A stretch of DNA of 64,000 bases from Streptomyces sp. NRRL F-5123 (GTDB lineage: Bacteria; Actinomycetota; Actinomycetes; Streptomycetales; Streptomycetaceae). Position numbers and translations under genes: made by a program. The notes under the pieces were generated by a model. That model was not told where the DNA came from. It searched no databases and was given only the letters and a program-made list of their open reading frames with translations. Each line of letters starts with the position of its first letter. Within the stretch, counting starts at the first letter, position 1. The stretch is from the NCBI RefSeq assembly GCF_000721495.1, contig NZ_JOHY01000013.1, positions 1-64,000 of the forward strand, written 5' to 3'. This document shows positions 15,039 through 23,595 of this stretch, one piece after another.

Positions 15039-17852
15039 ATGCACTTCTCCCGCCGGGACCCGCCCGGCGACCGGCGGGCGGAGGGACCGCCGCGCGGCCG
15101 GTGGTGGCGCAGCCCGGGGTCGCTTCTCGGCGCGCGCAGCGTGGTCGGCCAGATGTTCGTCCTGCAGATGGCGATCATCCTGCTGATGGCGGTGGTGGCG
15201 GTCGTCCTCCTCGTGGCGACCGTCGAGCGCGCGGCCACGCGCTCCGCCGCCGACCGCTCGCGTGCTGTCGCCGACGCGATCGCGCATTCCCCCGGGATCA
15301 CCGCGGCCCTGCAGTCACATGATCCGACAGCGGTGTTGCAGCCCGACGCCGAAGCGATCAGACGTGGGGCCGGTCTCGACTTCGTCGAGATCGTCGACAA
15401 GCGGGGAATCCGCTACACGCATGCCGACCGGCGCCTGATCGGCAAGCGGATCACCTACTCGAAGGACCTGGACGCCTTGAGGTCCGGACGTGCGATCACC
15501 GGGCGCAACGTGCCGGCGAGTCACACCACGATGCGGACGTTCATGCCGATCAGGGACAGCGACGGCGCGGTGATCGGCGGTGTGGCCGTAGGCGTGCGTG
15601 TGGCGGGCATCGGCACGGAGGCGACGCGGCAACTTCCCCCGCTGCTGGGGGTCACAGCCGCCGGCGTGGTCGCCGGCGCGGTCGGGGCGGCGCTGGTCGG
15701 AAGAAGCCTCCTGCGGCAGACGTACGGTCTCGGCCCGGCCGAGATCACCCGCATGTACCGGCACCACGACGCGGTCCTGCACGCCGCCCGCGAGGGGATC
15801 GTCATCGTCGATGCCGACCACCGGATCCTTCTGGTCAACGAGGAGGCGCGCAGGCTCCTCGACCTGCCCCCGCAGGTGCAGGGGCGGCTTGTGGACGAGC
15901 TGGCCCTCGAACGGCCCCTGTCCGATCTCCTCGCCTCGGGGCGGGCGGCCGCCGACGAGGTGCACCTCGCCGGCGGCCGGGTGCTGACCGTCAACCAGCG
16001 GCCCCTGGGCGAGTACGGGGCCGCGTCCGGCAGCGTCGCGACGATGCGGGACTCCACGGAACTCCGCGAGCTGTCGGGCCGGGCCGAGGCCGCGAGGGAG
16101 CGGCTGGCGCTGCTGTACCAGGCCGGTGTGGGAATCGGAACCACCCTGGACGTCACCCGGACCGCCGAGGAACTGGCCGAGGCGGCGGTCCCGCGGTTCA
16201 CCGACTACATGACGATCGACCTCGCGGAGCCGGTGCTCCAGGGCGACGAGCCGACCGGCAGGGAACGCGTGCTGCGCCGCGTCGTCGTCGTGGGCGTCCA
16301 GGACGACGCACCGTTCGCCGCGGCGGGCGAGCGCGTCTCGTTCGCCCTGTCGGCGTCCCGGGCGGAGGACTTCGCCGCCGGGAAGGGGGCGATCGATCCG
16401 GATCTGCGCGTGGTGCCCGGGCACGTGCCCGGATACGCCCCCGGGTTCGCCTCCCCGGAGGGCCGGCGGGACACGGAGAGGGCGCGGCGCGTCGTCGAGC
16501 ACGGCGTCCGCTCGCTCGTCACCGTCCCGATGCGCGCCCGCGGAGTCGTCCTGGGCGTGGCCGGCTTCTGGCGTACCGGAAGTCGTGAACCCTTCGAGCG
16601 CGGCGACCTGGAGCTGGCCGAAGAACTCGCCGGGCGGACCGCGGTGGCCGTCGACAACGCCCGCCGCTACACCCGCGAGCACGCGATGGCCGTCACCCTG
16701 CAGCGCAGCCTGCTGCCGGGATCGCTCTCCGCTCCGGGCGCGCTGGAGATCGCGCACCGCTACCTGCCCACCGAGGCCGGCGGGGTGGGCGGCGACTGGT
16801 TCGACGCGATCGCGCTGCCGGGGGCGCGGGTCGCCCTGGTGGTCGGCGACGTCGTCGGCCACGGCCTGCACGCCGCGGCGACCATGGGCAGACTGCGCAC
16901 CGCCGTCCACAACCTGTCGGCGCTCGACCTGGCGCCCGACGAGCTCATGGCGCATCTGGACGAGCTCGTCAGCCGGATGGACGGCGACGACGACACGGAT
17001 CGGCCTGTCACCGGAGCCACCTGCCTGTACGCGATCTACGATCCGGCGTCCGGCCGGGCCGTCATGACGCGGGCCGGACACCCCGGTCCCGTGCTGGTCC
17101 GGCCGGACGGCTCCGTCTCCACCCCCGAGGTGCCGGTCTCCCCGCCCCTGGGCCTGGGCGGCGCCGAGCCGTTCGAGACCGCCGAGCTGCAGCTCGCCGA
17201 GGGGAGCCTTCTGGTCCTCCACACCGACGGGCTGGTCGAAAGACGCGGCCACGACATCGACTTCGGCCTCGGACTCCTGCGGGACGCGCTGGCCGGCCAC
17301 CCGGGGCGGGGCCCCGAGGAGACCTGCCGGGCGGTCATGGACGTACTGCTTCCCACCCGTCCCGCTGACGACGTCGCCCTGCTCGTGGCCCGGACCCGGC
17401 TGCTGCCCCGGGACCGCATCGTCGAGTGGGAGCTTCCCCTCGACGCGGCGGCGGTGGCACCGGTCCGGGCCGGGTGCGCGCGGCAGTTGCAGGACTGGGG
17501 GCTGTCCGACCTCGGCTACACCACGGAGCTGATCCTCTCCGAGCTGGCCACGAACGCGATCCGCTACGCAGCCCCGCCGATCACCGTTCGCCTGCTGTAC
17601 GACGACAGGGCGCTGATCTGCGAGGTCGCCGACGGCAGCAGCACCTCGCCGCATCTGCGCAGGGCGGCGACCACCGACGAGAGCGGCCGCGGACTGTTCC
17701 TCGTGGCCCGCCTCGCCCGGCGCTGGGGCACCCGCTACACCCGGCGCGGCAAGGTCATCTGGACCGAGCAGGCGCTGGACGCCGCTCCACCCCCTCCTTC
17801 CGCGGACACGACCGACACCCTGCTCGACCAGTGGGGCGACGACCGGGACTGA
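15039..17852 (+). CDS. Membrane sensor: Cache-PAS-GAF-SpoIIE-HATPase
   Basis: The protein has 937 aa. TM1 is at about 38-62. An extracytoplasmic CitA-like single Cache domain (about 63-200, with GAGLDFVEIVDKRGIRYTH) is followed by TM2 (about 201-222), PAS (239-345), GAF (354-545), PP2C-type SpoIIE (550-790) and an RsbW-type HATPase (798-910). SpoIIE metal motifs are intact (GGDWFD near 585, GDVVGHG, HTDGLVE, ADDVALL). The HATPase keeps SELATNAIRYA and ESGRGLFLV. It should sense an outside ligand and then phosphorylate or dephosphorylate an anti-anti-sigma STAS protein. Upstream lies an AT-rich stretch at 14960-15000 likely to hold the promoter. Confidence 0.9.
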   Translation: MHFSRRDPPGDRRAEGPPRGRWWRSPGSLLGARSVVGQMFVLQMAIILLMAVVAVVLLVATVERAATRSAADRSRAVADAIAHSPGITAALQSHDPTAVLQPDAEAIRRGAGLDFVEIVDKRGIRYTHADRRLIGKRITYSKDLDALRSGRAITGRNVPASHTTMRTFMPIRDSDGAVIGGVAVGVRVAGIGTEATRQLPPLLGVTAAGVVAGAVGAALVGRSLLRQTYGLGPAEITRMYRHHDAVLHAAREGIVIVDADHRILLVNEEARRLLDLPPQVQGRLVDELALERPLSDLLASGRAAADEVHLAGGRVLTVNQRPLGEYGAASGSVATMRDSTELRELSGRAEAARERLALLYQAGVGIGTTLDVTRTAEELAEAAVPRFTDYMTIDLAEPVLQGDEPTGRERVLRRVVVVGVQDDAPFAAAGERVSFALSASRAEDFAAGKGAIDPDLRVVPGHVPGYAPGFASPEGRRDTERARRVVEHGVRSLVTVPMRARGVVLGVAGFWRTGSREPFERGDLELAEELAGRTAVAVDNARRYTREHAMAVTLQRSLLPGSLSAPGALEIAHRYLPTEAGGVGGDWFDAIALPGARVALVVGDVVGHGLHAAATMGRLRTAVHNLSALDLAPDELMAHLDELVSRMDGDDDTDRPVTGATCLYAIYDPASGRAVMTRAGHPGPVLVRPDGSVSTPEVPVSPPLGLGGAEPFETAELQLAEGSLLVLHTDGLVERRGHDIDFGLGLLRDALAGHPGRGPEETCRAVMDVLLPTRPADDVALLVARTRLLPRDRIVEWELPLDAAAVAPVRAGCARQLQDWGLSDLGYTTELILSELATNAIRYAAPPITVRLLYDDRALICEVADGSSTSPHLRRAATTDESGRGLFLVARLARRWGTRYTRRGKVIWTEQALDAAPPPPSADTTDTLLDQWGDDRD

Positions 17853-17898
17853 CCCACCCGGGACACCCCGGCCCGGTGCGGGCCCGGCCTCGCAGAGG

Positions 17899-17939
17899 GT
17901 CAACGCCCCGACGCCAACGCCCTGACCCCAACGCCCCGA
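17899..17939. repeat. Short direct repeats, CCAACGCCC-type
   Basis: Three near-identical copies of a CAACGCCC(C/T)GA unit, about 14 bp apart, lie between the sensor gene and the GH3 gene. No function is evident. Confidence 0.5.
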
Positions 17940-18087
17940 TGGGCGGGTGCGGCCGGCACGACCGGTGAATGGCGCTTTCTTTCATATGTCTTGTGCGACA
18001 AGAAGATTTCCTTCACTCTTGGCGTGGGCCGCACCCCGGCCGTACCCCCCGTCCCGGCCGCCACACACTCACCACCCGGAGGACGAC

Positions 18088-19227
18088 ATGGCAGGTACCG
18101 GCCGTCCCTTCTCCCGCCGCAGCGTTCTGGCGGCCGGTACCGGAGTCGCCGCCGCCGGTCTCGGCGGACGGCTCCGCCCCGGAGGCGGAGCCGCCCCCGC
18201 CGCGTACGCCGCGCCCGCAGTACTGACCCCGCAACAGCAGGCCGGGCAGCGGGTCGTCTTCTCCTACTCCGGGACGACCGTCCCGCAGAGCCTGCTCGGG
18301 CAGATCAGCGCGGGCCAGGCGGCCGGCGTGATCTTCTTCGGCGACAACATCAGCAGCCTCGCCCAGATCACGGCGGCCGTCCAGCAGATACGGCAGGCCA
18401 ACGCGAGCAGCCCGTCCCCCGCGCCCCTGCTCCTGATGACCGACCAGGAGGGCGGCCAGATACGGCGGCTGCCCGGGGCCCCGGTCCAGTCGGCCAAGCA
18501 GATCGGCGCCTCGGTCGACCCGGCGGGCGCCGCGGCGAGCGCCGGCACGGGCGCGGGCAACCTGCTGCGCAGTGTGGGGATGAACGTCAACCTGGCCCCC
18601 GTGCTCGACGTCTACCGGACGGCCGGGGACTTCGACGACCAGTACCAGCGCTCCTACAGCACCGACCCGGAGGTTGTCGCGGTCTGCGGACGGGAGTTCG
18701 TCACGGCCCAGCGGGCCACCGGCGTCGCGGCCGCCGCCAAGCACTTCCCGGGTCTGGGGTCGGCGAGCGCGGCGCAGAACACCGACCTGCGGGCCGTCAC
18801 CCTGACGGCGACGCTCTCCGAGCTGCGGTACATCGACGAGATCCCGTACACCGCGGCGCTCGCGGCGGGCGCCGACCTGGTGATGGTGTCCTGGGCCGTC
18901 TACTCCCACCTGGACGCCGCGCACCCCGCGGGGCTCTCCCCGACCGTGGTGCGCAGCGAGTTGCGGGACCGGTTCACCTTCACCGGCGTCACCGTCACCG
19001 ATGCGATCGGTGCGGGTGCGCTGAGCAGCCTCGGCACCCCGGCGCAGAACGCGGTCGCCGCCGCGGCGGCCGGCATGGACCTCATCCTCGACGCGTCGGG
19101 CGACGTCGCACAGGGTCAGGCGATCGTCTCCGCCCTGGCCGCGGCGCTCCAGGGCGGCACCCTCGGCGCCGCGGACTTCGACGCCGCGGTCGGCCGGATC
19201 GCCGCCCTGCGCGGCGGGCTGTTCTGA
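18088..19227 (+). CDS. Tat-exported glycoside hydrolase family 3 protein
   Basis: The protein has 379 aa. A twin-arginine signal (FSRRSVLAAG) precedes an Ala-rich core. The (beta/alpha)8 GH3 N-terminal domain follows, with DQEGGQIRRLPG, NLAPVLDV, AAAKHFPGLG and VTVTDAIGAGAL, whose Asp is the usual nucleophile. The family's NagZ members cleave N-acetylglucosaminides of cell-wall fragments. The NagZ acid/base loop (KHFPGHG...DSH) is changed here to KHFPGLG...NTDL, losing both His residues. The enzyme may therefore use another proton donor or be a different GH3 subtype. GGAGGAC lies upstream of ATG 18088. A hairpin follows. Confidence 0.85.
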   Translation: MAGTGRPFSRRSVLAAGTGVAAAGLGGRLRPGGGAAPAAYAAPAVLTPQQQAGQRVVFSYSGTTVPQSLLGQISAGQAAGVIFFGDNISSLAQITAAVQQIRQANASSPSPAPLLLMTDQEGGQIRRLPGAPVQSAKQIGASVDPAGAAASAGTGAGNLLRSVGMNVNLAPVLDVYRTAGDFDDQYQRSYSTDPEVVAVCGREFVTAQRATGVAAAAKHFPGLGSASAAQNTDLRAVTLTATLSELRYIDEIPYTAALAAGADLVMVSWAVYSHLDAAHPAGLSPTVVRSELRDRFTFTGVTVTDAIGAGALSSLGTPAQNAVAAAAAGMDLILDASGDVAQGQAIVSALAAALQGGTLGAADFDAAVGRIAALRGGLF

Positions 19228-19314
19228 CCCTTCCGGCGCGGGATCCGCTCCGGTTCCCGGGGTTCGCCCGTGAGACGCCGGGCGCCTGACGGCGGGTACG
19301 TGCCTGGGGAAGGT

Positions 19315-19352
19315 GCGCCCGGCCGTCAGGGGGGGGAGAGACGGCCGGGCGC
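19315..19352 (+). terminator. Hairpin terminator after GH3 gene
   Basis: GCGCCCGGCCGTC (19315-19327) and GACGGCCGGGCGC (19340-19352) are perfect 13-base arms, 88 bp past the GH3 stop. The rest of 19228-19551 holds no gene I can support. Confidence 0.6.
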
Positions 19353-19551
19353 CACCGGGCGGCAGCGCCGCCGGTCCCCGGGGGGACATCGGCACCCTGG
19401 GGGGCCAACAGGTCGCCTGCCCCGGTTCGCGGTCCCCACACCCGGCGTGCCGCCGCGGCCTGTTCCGGACGACGAGGGGGTGGTCCCGGCTGCCCGCCCC
19501 GGACTTCGCTCGCCCGTTCGAGGCAGGCGGTCATGCGTCTCAGGAGGTCGA

Positions 19552-19776
19552 ATGCCGGAATGCGAAGGCGAGAGCCGTGACCCGTCGACGGGGCAGTTGC
19601 CCATTGTCGGCTACAACCACCTGGCGGGCCGGACGGCGGAGAGCCTTTTCCCCGGCCTGGGCCCGGAGGAACTGGTGGACCTGCTCCGGTACGAGAGAGC
19701 GCACCGAAATCGCCTCCCGGTCATCCGCTCCCTGGTCGAGCGGCTGAGGAATTTCCGCCACGGGGAGGCCGGATAG
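19552..19776 (+). CDS. Small protein with DUF8129-like domain
   Basis: The protein has 74 aa. Residues about 15-70 match a short streptomycete domain of unknown function seen at the C-terminus of longer proteins. The pattern is LPIVGYNHL, a middle stretch ending ELVDLLRYERAHRNR, and LPVIRSLVERL. Here it is almost the whole protein. CAGGAGG 6 bp upstream of ATG 19552 supports translation. It is followed by a bidirectional terminator. Domain name is from memory of the pattern, so moderate confidence. Confidence 0.6.
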   Translation: MPECEGESRDPSTGQLPIVGYNHLAGRTAESLFPGLGPEELVDLLRYERAHRNRLPVIRSLVERLRNFRHGEAG

Positions 19777-19828
19777 CCGCCCGGCGGTTCCATGACCGCG
19801 CCGGCTCGGCGGCCGAGGGGCGAAGCGG

Positions 19829-19877
19829 CAGCGTGGTGCGGGCGCTCCCCCGACGGGGGAGCGCCCGCACCACGCTG
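19829..19877. terminator. Bidirectional 23-bp hairpin terminator
   Basis: Arms 19829-19851 and 19855-19877 are perfect reverse complements around a 3-nt loop. It sits 53 bp after the DUF8129-like gene and 13 bp after the stop of the convergent small membrane gene, so it can end both transcripts. Confidence 0.75.
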
Positions 19878-19889
19878 TGGACAAACCCG

Positions 19890-20060
19890 CTACCAGCGAT
19901 ACCACCGGCCCCGTCCGCCGCTGGAGTGGGTGCCGCGCATGACGAATCCCAGCAGCCACAGGACAAGAACCACGACCGCAATCCACCACAGCAGGTGGAG
20001 TGCGAATCCGGCGCCGAAGAGAAGCAACGCGAGAAGAAGGACTACGAGCAACGGTCCCAT
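19890..20060 (-). CDS. Small hydrophobic membrane protein
   Basis: The protein has 56 aa, with GGAGG 9 bp before ATG 20060. Two hydrophobic helices (about 2-18 and 21-41) form a hairpin, followed by a basic, aromatic tail ending in RGRWYRW. It belongs to the short 'hydrophobic protein' group widespread in streptomycetes, often found next to stress-response genes. Function unknown. It lies just downstream of the terminator of the stressosome-like operon and has its own 5' region. Confidence 0.7.
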   Translation of the reverse strand: MGPLLVVLLLALLLFGAGFALHLLWWIAVVVLVLWLLGFVMRGTHSSGGRGRWYRW

Positions 20061-20153
20061 GATTATCAACCTCCAACAGGCGTATTCCCCCTGTCGGAAC
20101 GCGCATGCCGGTGTAGTTCCTTGTTTCATGGGCGAATTGGAAGACGCCGGAAA

Positions 20154-20192
20154 GGAAAAACGGCTGCCTGTGCAACGGAGCACAGGCAGCCG
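20154..20192 (-). terminator. Intrinsic terminator with U-tract for the rsb-like operon
   Basis: CGGCTGCCTGTGC and GCACAGGCAGCCG form a perfect 13-bp stem with a 6-nt loop. On the minus strand it begins 2 bp after the stop at 20195 and is followed by TTTTT, a classical intrinsic terminator ending the six-gene operon. Confidence 0.85.
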
Positions 20193-20194
20193 CG

Positions 20195-21793
20195 TCACAG
20201 CAGGCGTGCGGCCATCAGTGCGACGTCGTCCCGACCGTCCGGCGGGAAGGAGGCGAGCAGCAGCTCGCAGACGTCCTGCGCGTCCTCCGCGGCCTCGCTC
20301 AGCACGTCGGCCATCCGTTCCATCGCCTCGTCCAGGTCGCCGCCGCGCCTCTCCAGCAGGCCGTCGGTGACCATGACCAGCCGAGTGCCGGGCCGGACGG
20401 GGACCCGTACCGCCGGCGGGTGGGACAGCCCCAGCCCGAGCATGGGGCCGTGGTCGTGCACGAAGTACGCCTTCTCGCCGGGGTGCACGACGGCCAGCGG
20501 CAGATGCCCGGCGTTGGCCACCTGGACGGCCCGCCCGGACTCCTCCACCAGGGCCACGCACAGCGTCGCGCCCACCGGCGAGTCGACCTGCTGCAGCAGC
20601 CGGTCCAAGCGGGACAGGACCGCGTCGGGACCGTGGCCTTCCAGGGCGTAGGCCCGCAGCGCGTGCCGCAGCTCTCCCATGACCACGGCGGCGTCGAGCG
20701 AGTGGCCCGCGACGTCGCCCACGGCGAGCAGCAGGCCGCCGGAGACCGGCAGGGCCTCGTAGAAGTCGCCGCCGATCTCGGCCGTCTGGCTGGCCGGCAG
20801 GTAGCGCACGGCGAGCTCGGCGAGCGGCGAGGCGGGCAGCGAGGCGGGCAGGAAGGTGCGCTGCAGGGTCAGCGCGAGAGTGTGCTCCTCCCGGTAGGAG
20901 CGCAGCGCCTCCAGGGACAGTGCGCACGCGTGCGCCAGCTGCGTCAGCACCTCGTGGTCGTCATCGCCGAGCGCGTCCTGCGACAGGACGACTCCCGCCG
21001 TCGATCCGGTGCCCTTGACCCGCGCGGACGCCACGGCGAGTGCCCGGGTGCCCCCGGTCAGCGGATCGGTGCCAGCCAGCCGGCCGGCCGGCACCATCTC
21101 CAGCCGCACGCCCGCGTCGGCGCGGGACTGCAGCCGCATCACCTCGCGGGCGAACCGCTCCGGCGCCTCCGCGGCCGAGGCCGGCGCCGCGCCGTCCTGC
21201 GTGCCGATCATCTGCACCAGGCCGTCCTCGGCGGTGCGGACCACCACGAGGGTGTCGGTGCCGAACATCCGCTGCGCACCGCGGGCTGCCTTGGCAGCCA
21301 GGTCGGCGACGTCGTCGGCGTGGTAGAAGTCGAGCGTGACGCTGTTGAGCAGGCTGAGCCGGCCGGCAAGGGTCTCGGCCCGCTGCCGTGCCCGCGCGTA
21401 GCGCAGGACGGCGGCGACGGTGGCCAGCAGTTCGTTGGAGGCGACGGGTTCGGTCAGGTACGCGTCCGCCCCGCGGTTGAGCCCCTGCGCCCGGTCGGTG
21501 ACGCTGATGGCGGAGGCCGACACATGGATGACGGGCAGCCGCGTCGTCCTGGGGTCGGCCTTGATGACCTCGCAGACCTCGAAGCCGGTCATGTCGGGCA
21601 GCCGCACGTCGATCACGGCGAGCTCCGGCAGGCCCGGTGAGCGGCGCAGCAGTTCCAGGGCGCTGCCACCGTCCTCGGCCTCCACCACCTCGTGCCCCGC
21701 GCGGCGCAGATAGGCTCCCAGCACATAGCGGTTGGTCGGGTTGTCGTCGACCAGCAGGACCGTGGCGCCGGCGTCGGCCGGGACCGCGGTCAC
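20195..21793 (-). CDS. Response regulator-GAF-SpoIIE phosphatase
   Basis: The protein has 532 aa. A receiver domain (about 10-125; LLVDDNPTNRY, phospho-Asp in LAVIDVRLPD, and AYLTEPV in place of the usual Lys-Pro) is followed by a GAF-like domain (140-290) and a PP2C-type SpoIIE phosphatase (298-532). The metal motifs GGDFYE, GDVAGHS, VTDGLLE and RDDVALM are present. It should be switched by phosphotransfer from the histidine kinase encoded immediately upstream and dephosphorylate STAS proteins. GTG 21793 overlaps the kinase stop by 4 nt (GTGA). It is the last gene of the operon. Confidence 0.9.
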   Translation of the reverse strand: MTAVPADAGATVLLVDDNPTNRYVLGAYLRRAGHEVVEAEDGGSALELLRRSPGLPELAVIDVRLPDMTGFEVCEVIKADPRTTRLPVIHVSASAISVTDRAQGLNRGADAYLTEPVASNELLATVAAVLRYARARQRAETLAGRLSLLNSVTLDFYHADDVADLAAKAARGAQRMFGTDTLVVVRTAEDGLVQMIGTQDGAAPASAAEAPERFAREVMRLQSRADAGVRLEMVPAGRLAGTDPLTGGTRALAVASARVKGTGSTAGVVLSQDALGDDDHEVLTQLAHACALSLEALRSYREEHTLALTLQRTFLPASLPASPLAELAVRYLPASQTAEIGGDFYEALPVSGGLLLAVGDVAGHSLDAAVVMGELRHALRAYALEGHGPDAVLSRLDRLLQQVDSPVGATLCVALVEESGRAVQVANAGHLPLAVVHPGEKAYFVHDHGPMLGLGLSHPPAVRVPVRPGTRLVMVTDGLLERRGGDLDEAMERMADVLSEAAEDAQDVCELLLASFPPDGRDDVALMAARLL

Positions 21794-23595
21794 CGCTGCA
21801 CCTCCTCGTCGGCGGCGGGGTGGTGGGCGAGCACCGGCGCGAGCACGTCCCCGAGCCGTGCCGCGGACAGGTGGGTCTTGCCCAGAACGGCCTGCGCGTG
21901 CACGAGACGGGAGTTCTCCAGGCCCGAAGGGTCGTTCGCGGTCAGGACGACCACCGGCACGTCGCACAGGTCGCGGTCCTCGGCCAACCGTGTCAGCAGC
22001 TGGTAACCGTCGGGCGGTGGCATCGTCAGGTCGAGCAGGACCGCGTCGGGGCGGCGGCGCCGAATCACCGCGACGGCCTGGGAACTGTCGCCGACCTCGA
22101 CCACCTCCCGGGACAGCTCGGCCAGGACCGGCCGGACCGTGGCCCGGAAGGCGGGATCGTCGTCGACGACGACGAGCAGGTCCAGGCGGACGGGAGCCGC
22201 AGCCGGGCCGCCCGACGAAGCCGCGGGCCGCGGGCCGGCGGGTATCTCGACCACCACCCGGGTGCCCTCGCCAGGCGTACTGTCGAGCATCATCCGGCCG
22301 CCGAGGAGTTCGGTGAGCCGGCGGGCGTACGGCAGGCCGAGCCCGGTGCCCGAGTGCGCTCGCTGATGCCGGCCGCGGACCTGGTAGAACTCCTCGAACA
22401 CCCGCACCTGCTCCTCGGCGGGAATGCCTATGCCGGTGTCGGTGACGGTCAGGACGCACCACGGCTGCCCCTCCCGCCCGACGCACTCGACCCGCAGGGC
22501 GACCTCGCCGCGCACGGTGAACTTCAGGCTGTTGGACAGGACGTTGCGCAGGATGCGGGTGAGCATCACCTCGTCGGTGAGGATCGGCTCGTGCGGGGCG
22601 TCGTCGGGGAAGACCAGGGACACCCCCGGGCCCGCGGTACCGTGCAGCGTGCCGCGCATCTGGTGGAGCAGCATCCGCAGGTCGACCGGCACCAGTTCGG
22701 GTTCCAGCCGCCCCGACTCGGCCTTCGCCACGTCGAGCAGCTCCTCGACCAGGGCCAGCATCGTGCTGCCCGCCGAGGCGATCATCTGGACCTGCTGGAC
22801 CTGCTCGTCGGTGAGCGGGTCGGCGCCGGCCGCGAGCAGCAGCCGCGACAGCCCGAGGACGCCGTTGACGGGGGAGCGCAGCTCGTGGCTCACGTTCGCC
22901 CAGAAGCGGGTCTTGGCCTCGTTGAGCAGGCTGAGCTGCCGCGTCTTCTCCTCCAGCTCGGCGTACAGCGCCACCACCCCGCTGTTGGTGGCCTCCAGCT
23001 CGCTGGACAGCTCCGCGTACAGCGCCATGACGCCGCTGTTGGTCTCCTCCAGTTCCTGGTTGAGCCGCTGGAGCTCCTCCTGGTGCGCGCGGGCCTGCTG
23101 CAGCGCCGCGAGCAGATCGTGGTTCTGGCTCCGCAGCTCCTCGGCCACGCTCACGCCGCCCAGCCCCATCAACTCCTTACGCAGTCCGGCAGCCCGCTCG
23201 GCGAGGGGCTGAGTCGTCACCTCCAGCGGCTGCCCGAGAATCACGCGGGGAAACGGGTGCTCGTGCCATTCGCAGGTGTGCAGCAGCCGGCGCGCCGCTT
23301 CGAGCGCGTCCGCCGGCGGCCGCACCGTGCCGGACCAGCCGAAGACCGCGGTGACCTGCGGGGGTTCGGCGTCGACCAGGACGAGCCGGCCGGTCAGCCC
23401 GCGGGCGCCGAGCAGGCTGCGGCCCACCTCGCCCACCACGGTGGCCAGCCGGACGGTCTCCGTCTCCGTCAGGCCGAGCCGCCGACACGCCTCCTGGACG
23501 TCCCTGCGCAGGGCCAGCATCTCCCGGTCGCTGGTGACGGCCGTCGAGAGCAGGCCGAGGGGACCTCCGCCGGGGGCCGCCGCAGCCGGTGTCAC
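21790..23595 (-). CDS. Hybrid histidine kinase with C-terminal receiver
   Basis: The protein has 601 aa. The N-terminal 120 residues resemble a degenerate RsbW-like fold (SDREMLALRRDV...LATVVGEVGRSLLG). A coiled coil (about 172-222) contains a duplicated ATNSGVVALYAEL-type unit. HisKA (NVSHELRSP near 236) and HATPase (NVLSNSLKF, DTGIGI, GTGLGLPYA) follow, and a receiver domain ends the protein (VVVDDDP, LLDLTMPPPDG, GKTHL). No transmembrane segment is seen, so it is a cytosolic kinase likely fed by the stressosome proteins encoded upstream. The start GTG 23595 overlaps the preceding stop by 4 nt. Confidence 0.9.
   Translation of the reverse strand: MTPAAAAPGGGPLGLLSTAVTSDREMLALRRDVQEACRRLGLTETETVRLATVVGEVGRSLLGARGLTGRLVLVDAEPPQVTAVFGWSGTVRPPADALEAARRLLHTCEWHEHPFPRVILGQPLEVTTQPLAERAAGLRKELMGLGGVSVAEELRSQNHDLLAALQQARAHQEELQRLNQELEETNSGVMALYAELSSELEATNSGVVALYAELEEKTRQLSLLNEAKTRFWANVSHELRSPVNGVLGLSRLLLAAGADPLTDEQVQQVQMIASAGSTMLALVEELLDVAKAESGRLEPELVPVDLRMLLHQMRGTLHGTAGPGVSLVFPDDAPHEPILTDEVMLTRILRNVLSNSLKFTVRGEVALRVECVGREGQPWCVLTVTDTGIGIPAEEQVRVFEEFYQVRGRHQRAHSGTGLGLPYARRLTELLGGRMMLDSTPGEGTRVVVEIPAGPRPAASSGGPAAAPVRLDLLVVVDDDPAFRATVRPVLAELSREVVEVGDSSQAVAVIRRRRPDAVLLDLTMPPPDGYQLLTRLAEDRDLCDVPVVVLTANDPSGLENSRLVHAQAVLGKTHLSAARLGDVLAPVLAHHPAADEEVQR

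Noticed and set aside
15315..17903. 862-codon minus-strand frame opposite the Cache sensor gene
   Set aside because: No recognisable domains and composition of an antisense shadow; the plus strand has ordered known domains.
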